Shown piece by piece: positions 1 to 5,874 of a stretch of 13,491 bases of DNA. Origin of the DNA: Firmicutes bacterium UBA995 (GTDB lineage: Bacteria; Bacillota; Sulfobacillia; UBA995); assembly GCA_002291985.1 (NCBI GenBank), contig DBBB01000123.1:1-13491 (forward strand). The letters run 5' to 3'. Made by a program: the position numbers and the translations under genes. Below the pieces are notes generated by a model. That model was not told the origin of the DNA and did no database searches. It was given only the letters and a program-made list of their open reading frames with translations. Position 1 is the stretch's first letter, and every line of letters begins with the position of its first letter.

Positions 1-1944
1 AGCCTGGGTCCTGCCACCCTGGCCCCCGGCGCCGCCGTTGCCCCCGTGCCTCACTGGCTCTCCCCCTCCGGTTATGCCCGCTTCGAAGGCACGAGTCAGG
101 CTGTGCCGCATCTGGGCGGCCTGCTGGCGCTGGTGGTGGAGGGAGCATGGGCGGAAGGGGTGGGCATCACGCCGCGCGCCCTGCGCCGGGCCGTTGAAGA
201 GGGCTCCCGCCTGCTCCCCGGGGTGCCGGCCGTCAGGCAAGGCCATGGGTTGGCCGAAGTCCCGCGGGTATGGGCTGCTCTGGCTCGAGGTCCGGCGGTC
301 GGCATAAGGGCGTGGCAGGACGGTCCGCGAGGGGCGATCGGCGGCGTCTACGAGCGAGGTACGCAGGTGGCCGCCGCCTCCCTGCACATCAGCAGTGAAC
401 TGGAGGTTCTCCGGCGATTGACGGTGCGCGGACCGGCCTGGATGACCGTCAATCGTCGGCACCTGACCTTGCCCCCCGCGACCACCCGTAACCTGGAAAT
501 CCAGTTTGGCGATCTGCCGGGACCCGGCCTGCACAGCGACATGCTGCTCCTGGACGATCCGATCACGGCTGGGATGGATCTGAGCTTTCCCCTGACCTTC
601 GCGATACCGGGCCGGTTTCCCGATGATGGCCTGCTTCGGTTCAGCGGTGAGCTGGCGCCGGGGGGTTCCGCCCACCATTACCTCGAAATTGCGCCCGGCA
701 CCAGTACCCTGCAAATCCGGCTGGGCATCTCCGCTGCCAGGGGGCAAGCCCAGTTGCACCTGTTTCGACCGGACGGCCGTGAGCTATGGTCCACCGGTCC
801 CGTGGGGCATCCGGAGCAGCCGGGAGAGGCGCCCGAGGAGCGGGTGGAGTGGAGCGTTCGCTCGCCTATAGCCGGGGTTTGGGAGCTGGTGGTGGCAAGC
901 TCTCCCGCCCTGTCCCGGTACGGCCTCACATCGACCGTATATGATCTGGAAGTATTTGCCCGGGGTCTGCGTGTCCAACCGGTGCAGCTGCATGTGGGTA
1001 ATCCCGCCGGGGGACAGCTACTGAGATCTACTTTGACCCTTGGGAACTGGCCGGAGACCGGGCGGCCCCGGGCCCTGGCTTTCGACGTGGATGGCGGCGA
1101 TCCCCTGATCCCCGGCCTTCATCAGGTGCAGGGCGGCGATAGCAAGGCAATCGCCTTGCGCCCGCTAGCAACTGGTGTGAGTTACCTTCGGGTGGAGGTA
1201 GGCAATGCTCCGGTGCCCGGCGCCGACCTGTCCCTGACCGTCTACCACCGGGATCCGATGACCGGCCGGTGGACGGAACTCGCGCGCGCCGACTCGCCGA
1301 ACACGGGCCGAGAGGTGATCGAACTCTTTCAGCCGCCGCCCGGCGAACTGATCGCCCACGTCGAGGCGACGGGTTTTGCGGGACCGACCAGCTTCGAACT
1401 CACGCAACTGGCTCTTTCCGACTCGACCTGGCTGGCCGTGTCCGACCTCGCCCCGGGCGTACGCCCCGGGCAGGGGCGGGACCTTTCGGTGACGGCAGTC
1501 TCTCCGGAGCGGCCGGGCGAGCGCCACGGCCTGATCCTCATCAGAGACGATGCGACCGGCGACGTGCTGGCGACCATTCCCGTGCGGGCCGTAACCCGGC
1601 CGGCACTGCAAGTAGAGGTCCTGGCACCGCTCCTCCTTCCCGGCCGGGCGGAACTGGTGACCATCCGCGTCCGGGAAGCGGTTACCGGCCACCCGGTCGC
1701 CACCGTTGTGGAGATCGACGGTCGCCGCTGGATGGCCCCGCGAGGAGAAGTCGCGTACCCCGTCAGTCCCGTCGCTCAGGGGGAGATGGCAGTGAAGGTA
1801 TCGTTGCGCGATCCCAGATACGCGCCCCTCGACATGGCCTTCCGACTTCCCGTGGCCGCCCAGCGGCTGGCGACGCCCGCCGGGGAAGCCGGGGGCAGCG
1901 AGGCGGACCGACACAAGGTTCGCAACTTCCTGATGGGCAGATGA
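1..1944 (+). CDS. Subtilisin-family (S8) protease resembling tripeptidyl-peptidase II, 5'-truncated by the window edge
   Basis: The frame is open from base 1 and the sequence before the GTG at 46 already matches the family, so the gene starts upstream of the window. Numbering from base 1, residues 8-14 read APGAAVA and residues 30-37 read GTSQAVPH, the S8 catalytic-serine block; Ser32 (bases 94-96) is the nucleophile. The Asp and His of the triad must be upstream. A QGHG motif follows at residues 80-83. That motif and the long beta-rich region after it resemble the tripeptidyl-peptidase II branch, including a segment like its Ig-like domain (about residues 120-320). The remaining C-terminal part, to residue 647, looks like further beta-sandwich repeats without a transmembrane helix or sortase motif. 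By family it is a serine peptidase; its substrate and location are unknown, because any signal peptide lies outside the window. The next gene starts 54 bases downstream with no visible promoter. The S8 call is firm; the TPP II-like subtype is my reading from memory of the family. Confidence 0.85.
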   Translation, partial: SLGPATLAPGAAVAPVPHWLSPSGYARFEGTSQAVPHLGGLLALVVEGAWAEGVGITPRALRRAVEEGSRLLPGVPAVRQGHGLAEVPRVWAALARGPAVGIRAWQDGPRGAIGGVYERGTQVAAASLHISSELEVLRRLTVRGPAWMTVNRRHLTLPPATTRNLEIQFGDLPGPGLHSDMLLLDDPITAGMDLSFPLTFAIPGRFPDDGLLRFSGELAPGGSAHHYLEIAPGTSTLQIRLGISAARGQAQLHLFRPDGRELWSTGPVGHPEQPGEAPEERVEWSVRSPIAGVWELVVASSPALSRYGLTSTVYDLEVFARGLRVQPVQLHVGNPAGGQLLRSTLTLGNWPETGRPRALAFDVDGGDPLIPGLHQVQGGDSKAIALRPLATGVSYLRVEVGNAPVPGADLSLTVYHRDPMTGRWTELARADSPNTGREVIELFQPPPGELIAHVEATGFAGPTSFELTQLALSDSTWLAVSDLAPGVRPGQGRDLSVTAVSPERPGERHGLILIRDDATGDVLATIPVRAVTRPALQVEVLAPLLLPGRAELVTIRVREAVTGHPVATVVEIDGRRWMAPRGEVAYPVSPVAQGEMAVKVSLRDPRYAPLDMAFRLPVAAQRLATPAGEAGGSEADRHKVRNFLMGR

Positions 1945-1998
1945 CTCGAAGAGGATCGGCCAGCCGGGCAAGCGAACTGATCTCGCCGGGGAAGCGAG

Positions 1999-2886
1999 GT
2001 GAGGCGATTGACAGCACTTGCTCTGCCGATACTGGCGACGGCGCAACTGGAGGCCGCAGCCATGCCCGGCCGAGCCGCCTTTGAGGAATTTCTGCTCAAG
2101 CCGGCGATCGAGGCCGGCGAGCGGGGTGCGGAGCTGGTGCTCTTTCCCGGATACCTCGGCCTCACCTTGCTTGCGCCGGGCTGGCACTTCGAGGATGACC
2201 TTGGCCGCGTTGCCGATCTCCGTTGGACGTACATCGACGCCTGTGCAGCTGTCGCGCGGGCCGCCCGTCTTTATCTGGTGCCCGGGACCATGGTGGAGCC
2301 GGGGCCGGAAGGACTGGTGCACAGCGCCTACCTGTTTTCGCCCCGGGGGGAGATCCTGGCCCGTCGTCTCCAGGTCCACCTCGCCCCCCGGGAACGATCG
2401 TGGGGTCTTGTCGCAGGCCATGCCCTGGAGGCCGTGGATACTCCCTGGGGCAAGGTCGGATTGCTGCTGGGGTCGGATATCCGCTATCCTGAGGTCGGGC
2501 GAATCCTGGCGCTTCAAGGGGCCCGGCTTCTCCTCGCTCCCGCGGCCCATACTTCCCCGACAAGTTCCTGGCGTCAGGCGGCCGGAGTCTGGCGTGAAGC
2601 TCAGGCCAACCAGGTTTATGCCGCCGAGGCATGCCTGGAAGGAGAACTGGGTGGGCTCCAGTTCGGCGGTTGCAGTGGCGTCTACGCACCCAACGAAATC
2701 ACCCCGGGGGAAACGGGCGTGCTGGTTCGGGCAGGGGAGGGACGGGACCTGCTCACGGTGGCTCTGGACGGGGAGTATGCCGGCCGCATACGGCGTTACC
2801 GCGCGCTAGAGTTGATGGCCTGGCGGGTCTACGCCCGGGAAATGCCGGCCGCCTATGCCCAGATCGGGGAAGGAGGCCCGGCGTGA
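1999..2886 (+). CDS. Nitrilase-superfamily protein lacking all three catalytic residues (probable pseudoenzyme)
   Basis: This 295-residue protein has the layout of a carbon-nitrogen hydrolase: ELVLFP (residues 45-50), the VHL strand (126-128), the DIRYPE segment (160-165) and a C-terminal region alike in its downstream neighbour. The catalytic positions are all changed. The usual Glu after FP is Gly51, the usual Lys two residues before HL is Gln125, and the usual Cys before xD is Gly158 (GSD instead of CxD). Reading the codons confirms GGG at the Cys position. Hydrolysis by the normal Glu-Lys-Cys mechanism is therefore unlikely, and a structural or regulatory partner role for the intact paralogue next door is an inference. 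The start is uncertain: GTG at 1999 gives the listed length, but TTG at 2008 has the better Shine-Dalgarno (GAGGTG at 1996-2001, 6 bases away). No signal peptide is seen. The stop overlaps the next gene's start in a GTGA. Confidence 0.85.
   Translation: MRRLTALALPILATAQLEAAAMPGRAAFEEFLLKPAIEAGERGAELVLFPGYLGLTLLAPGWHFEDDLGRVADLRWTYIDACAAVARAARLYLVPGTMVEPGPEGLVHSAYLFSPRGEILARRLQVHLAPRERSWGLVAGHALEAVDTPWGKVGLLLGSDIRYPEVGRILALQGARLLLAPAAHTSPTSSWRQAAGVWREAQANQVYAAEACLEGELGGLQFGGCSGVYAPNEITPGETGVLVRAGEGRDLLTVALDGEYAGRIRRYRALELMAWRVYAREMPAAYAQIGEGGPA
2870..2876 (+). promoter_or_regulatory. Shine-Dalgarno site for the second nitrilase gene
   Basis: AAGGAGG lies 6 bases before the GTG at 2883. It fixes that start over codons further upstream in the same frame, which would lie deep inside the preceding gene. 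Confidence 0.8.
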
Positions 2887-3959
2887 AGCGGCTGAAGCGC
2901 GTTCGAGATGAAGTGGTGCGCAGGCATCTCGCGTGGCGAGGGCGCCGGGAATTGGTGCGCCGCTATCTTTCCCGTTGCTCCTTTCCCGAACCGGCGACGC
3001 TGTCAACGGTCGAGTCCCGGCGACTGCGAGTTGCGGCCTTGCAGGTCGCCGGGCGCCCCTTCGCAGGTCCGGGTCAGTTTGTGGAGGCCATGTACCGGGC
3101 CATGTTGCCCGCAGTGGAGCAGGGAGCGCGCCTGGTGGCCTTCCCCGAGGACGTGGCGACCGGACTGATGGGCATGTTGCCCGGGTCTTCCCGGCTGTTC
3201 AAGGCCGGGCTGACTGCCCTTGGCGGCGGGGCGGTCGGCCGGCTGGCCGACCTTTTTGCCCTCGCCGACCCGGCAGTGCGCGTCATCTACCACGAGACCT
3301 TCTCCGGACTGGCCCGCCGCGCAGGAGTGTGGGTGGCCGCAGGCTCGGCGAACCTGGCCGGCGAGGACGGCAGGGTGTACAATGAGGCCAGGCTTTACGC
3401 CCCCGACGGCACCCTTGCCGGCGTCCAGCGCAAGCTCAACCTCATGGCCCTCGAACGCGAGTGGGGTTTGCGCGAGGGCGGCCAGTTACGGGTGTTCGGT
3501 CTCGACGGGACCAGGGTATTCCTCCCCGTATGCAATGACGCCGGGTACTGGGAGACCTTCCGGTGGGCGGTGCTGGCCGGGGCGGAGATAGCGATCGTGC
3601 CCCAGGCCGATCCGGACGAATACGTGCCCGCCAATCATTTCCGGGGCGCCTGGGCGCGGGTCCAGGAGAGCCCGGCCTACGCCGTGGTCAGTTGCCTGGT
3701 GGGCGAGTTGGCGGGCGTTCGCCTGAGGGGTAAGAGCGCCATCCTGGCCCCGCTGGAGATAAGTCCCGGAGGGGACGGCGTGTTGGCGAGGGTCGAGGAC
3801 CCCTCCGCGCCGGGAATGGCCATCGCCGACCTGGATCTGGAAGTGCTCCGCGTCTACCGGCGTGAGAGCGGTGTGCTGGCGGGGCTGCGTCCGGACGTGT
3901 ACGCTCATTATTTCCCGGGCCTGTACTGGTCGAGGAGGGTGGGCAGCGATGCCGAATGA
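2883..3959 (+). CDS. Nitrilase-superfamily carbon-nitrogen hydrolase with intact Glu-Lys-Cys triad
   Basis: A 358-residue protein starting at GTG 2883, chosen because of the AAGGAGG site and the 4-base overlap with the previous gene. The nitrilase triad is present: Glu89 in FPED, Lys184 in RKLNL and Cys217 in CNDAGYWE. Family members hydrolyse nitriles, amides or carbamoyl groups, or transfer acyl groups, through a Cys thioester; the substrate here cannot be told. It is a paralogue of the preceding gene: both share WGL after the Lys region, a CLxGEL segment (residues 271-276 here), API/APN-type loops and the C-terminal tail. It differs by a basic N-terminal extension of about 45 residues, rich in Arg and Lys, and by an extra stretch of about 20 residues after the FPED motif. 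No signal peptide or membrane helix is seen, so it is probably cytoplasmic, perhaps membrane-associated through the basic extension. The tail of the gene overlaps the start of the next one. Confidence 0.9.
   Translation: MKRLKRVRDEVVRRHLAWRGRRELVRRYLSRCSFPEPATLSTVESRRLRVAALQVAGRPFAGPGQFVEAMYRAMLPAVEQGARLVAFPEDVATGLMGMLPGSSRLFKAGLTALGGGAVGRLADLFALADPAVRVIYHETFSGLARRAGVWVAAGSANLAGEDGRVYNEARLYAPDGTLAGVQRKLNLMALEREWGLREGGQLRVFGLDGTRVFLPVCNDAGYWETFRWAVLAGAEIAIVPQADPDEYVPANHFRGAWARVQESPAYAVVSCLVGELAGVRLRGKSAILAPLEISPGGDGVLARVEDPSAPGMAIADLDLEVLRVYRRESGVLAGLRPDVYAHYFPGLYWSRRVGSDAE
3932..3939 (+). promoter_or_regulatory. Shine-Dalgarno site for the glycosidase-like gene
   Basis: GAGGAGGG lies 9 bases before the ATG at 3949. 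This chooses ATG 3949 over the in-frame GTG at 3862, which would overlap the preceding nitrilase gene by about 100 bases. Confidence 0.8.
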
Positions 3960-5874
3960 CCGGCGAATCCTCACGGTGCCCGAGGAGGTAGAGGGACCGG
4001 TCGCCGTCCTTCCCACGGGCAACGAGTATGTGAGCCTGCCCCTGGTCGGCCCGGCGGCAGGGGTCGTTGACCGCCCTGGCGTTCTCAGCATGGCAGCGGC
4101 AGGACTGGTGGAGTTCGCCGGCGCCCCCGGCGAGCCCTTGCTGCAACCCCGGATCGAAGTGGATGGGAGTCCCGTCGCCCTCGACCACTGTACCTGGGAG
4201 CGGGTCGATCACTGGCTCCCCCGGTTCCGGGCCGTCGACCATCGGACGCAGGTCGCGGTCGAGGGCACCTTGTTCGCGCCGCCGGGACACAAGGGTTTCG
4301 TGTACCTGCTCCAGGCGTGGTGTAAGGAAGGCGGGTCGCGATCTTTTCGCGTGGGACTCGAGGGGTGCTGGGGCGAGACTCTCCAGACGATCTACACTTC
4401 TCGCCGCGTCCACGGTGTACGGGCAATTCGCCGGGATCGCTGGACGGGCGCGCCCGTACTCGAAACGCGACCGGGAGTGGCTCTGGCTGCCCTGGGCTTC
4501 TCCTGTTCTGCTGTTCCCCTCGAATGCTCCGGCGACGGGGGCGCCGAAGGACGGGAACTCGCGGGGGAACAGCCCCTGCGTTTCGCAATGGCGGTCACGT
4601 TGCCCGCCGGGACGCACGCCACCGTGGCCTTCTATGCCGGAGTGAATCGCGACGCCGACGGTGCTCGCACGACGGCGGTGGATCTCGCCCGCCGGGGCTG
4701 GCAGTCGCTGCTGGGCGACACCCGCGATTGGCTCCGCCGGCGGGCCGTCGCCTTGCCTGACACGAGGCTGGAACAGCTGCTGAACCTCAACGGCTTCTTC
4801 AACTACTTCTACGCCCTGGGCGAGACCATCGATACGGAGGACCTGGTGCTGGTGACCTCCCGAAGTCCGCTGTATTACGTTTCCGCCGCTTTCTGGGCTC
4901 GCGATGCCCTGCTATGGAGCCTGCCGGGTGTCTTGCTATTCGACCCGGGACGAGCGCGAGACATGCTGGTCACCGCTTTCACCCGTTACCGGCGACACGC
5001 GGGCATTCACAGCCTGTACCTCGACGGCAGCCTGCTCTATCCCGGCTTTGAGCTTGACGAACTGGCGGCCTACCCCGTGGCCCTGCAGCGTTACCTGGCG
5101 GCAACGGGGGATCGCGCCATCCTCCAGGATGAAGGCGTGCGGGAGGGCCTGGCCCATGTCGAATCCCGCTTCTGGGAGTGGCGGCACCGGCAAGTGGACC
5201 TGTTCGGCACCATGCTCTGCCCGTCTGACGATCCGGCCACTTACCCGTACCTGACCTATGACAACGCTCTGGCCTGGCGGGCGCTGGACTTTCTGGCCCA
5301 GGTGGGCGCGGAAGCCGGTCTCTCCGGGGGTGCGATCGAGCGTTGCCGCCGGACCGCGCCCCGGGTCCGGCAGGCGATTTACGAGCATCTGGTCGCGGAA
5401 GGTCCCCTGGGACCGATGTTCGCCTGGTCGGCGGATCTCGAGGGCAACCGGGAGATATACGACGAACCCCCCGGCAGCCTGCAGTTGCTGGCTTATTACG
5501 GCCTGTGCGAGCCCGGTGACCCCGTGTACCGCAACACCGTGAACTGGATCCATTCAAGGCACAACCCCCACCATTACCCGGGTGCGCGTTTTGCCGAGGT
5601 GGGCTGCCCCCACGCCGACCATCCTTTCGTTATGGGCATATTCAACAGCCTGCTGTCAGGCCGACAGGATATTGCGCGCGATATCCTGCTGAACGCCCCG
5701 CTGGACGGCGGTCTGGCTTGCGAGAGCTTCGACCGGAACACCGGGGTGGTCAAGACCGGCCAGGCATTCGCGACCTGCGCGGGCTTTCTCGCTTACGCCA
5801 TGCACAAGGCCCTGAGCGGGCCGGTGTTGACCTCGTATCCTGGGAGGGATTGCGGTGCACGGCCGCACGGATAA
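3949..5874 (+). CDS. Probable six-hairpin (alpha/alpha barrel) glycosidase-like protein, family unresolved
   Basis: This 641-residue protein appears to have two parts. Residues 1 to about 235 are strand-rich and resemble the N-terminal beta-sandwich that often precedes a glycosidase barrel. Residues about 265-622 are helical and aromatic-rich in the style of glucoamylase, trehalase or debranching-enzyme barrels. Landmarks are FWARD (315-319), YLDGSLLYPGF (357-367), DELAAYP (370-376), YDEPPGS (504-510), HADHPF (555-560) and CESFDRNTGVVKTGQ (591-605). Asp319, Asp505, Glu506 and Glu592 are possible acidic active-site residues, but none is assigned. If catalytic, it would act on a glycan or glycoside. 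There is no signal peptide, which suggests cytoplasmic action, for example on a precursor or storage glycan. It overlaps the nitrilase gene by 11 bases and the following membrane-protein gene by 20, implying co-translation. It could instead be a non-catalytic barrel protein; the fold is likelier than any named activity. Confidence 0.7.
   Translation: MPNDRRILTVPEEVEGPVAVLPTGNEYVSLPLVGPAAGVVDRPGVLSMAAAGLVEFAGAPGEPLLQPRIEVDGSPVALDHCTWERVDHWLPRFRAVDHRTQVAVEGTLFAPPGHKGFVYLLQAWCKEGGSRSFRVGLEGCWGETLQTIYTSRRVHGVRAIRRDRWTGAPVLETRPGVALAALGFSCSAVPLECSGDGGAEGRELAGEQPLRFAMAVTLPAGTHATVAFYAGVNRDADGARTTAVDLARRGWQSLLGDTRDWLRRRAVALPDTRLEQLLNLNGFFNYFYALGETIDTEDLVLVTSRSPLYYVSAAFWARDALLWSLPGVLLFDPGRARDMLVTAFTRYRRHAGIHSLYLDGSLLYPGFELDELAAYPVALQRYLAATGDRAILQDEGVREGLAHVESRFWEWRHRQVDLFGTMLCPSDDPATYPYLTYDNALAWRALDFLAQVGAEAGLSGGAIERCRRTAPRVRQAIYEHLVAEGPLGPMFAWSADLEGNREIYDEPPGSLQLLAYYGLCEPGDPVYRNTVNWIHSRHNPHHYPGARFAEVGCPHADHPFVMGIFNSLLSGRQDIARDILLNAPLDGGLACESFDRNTGVVKTGQAFATCAGFLAYAMHKALSGPVLTSYPGRDCGARPHG
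5842..5848 (+). promoter_or_regulatory. Shine-Dalgarno site for the O-antigen-ligase-like gene
   Basis: GGGAGGG lies 6 bases before the GTG at 5855, inside the end of the glycosidase-like gene. It supports the 20-base overlap between the two genes. Confidence 0.75.

Noticed and set aside
1455..1466. 12-base perfect palindrome GGGCGTACGCCC
   Set aside because: It is inside the protease gene, and GC-rich palindromes are common at this composition; no second copy was noticed.
2008..2033. TTGACA with a downstream GATACT, resembling a promoter
   Set aside because: The spacing is only 14 bases, the -10 is weak and the site lies inside or at the start of the first nitrilase gene.
1165..2550. 461-codon open frame on the minus strand
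   Set aside because: It runs antisense to the protease and nitrilase genes, both supported by family motifs, and its own translation is low-complexity and unrecognisable: a GC-rich shadow frame.
3688..4617. 309-codon open frame on the minus strand
   Set aside because: It is opposite the nitrilase and glycosidase-like genes and shows no motif or ribosome-binding site; a shadow frame.
5665..5688. Perfect 8-bp inverted repeat CAGGATAT/ATATCCTG around an 8-base loop
   Set aside because: It lies within the well-supported glycosidase-like coding sequence, with no T-run or other regulatory context; probably chance.
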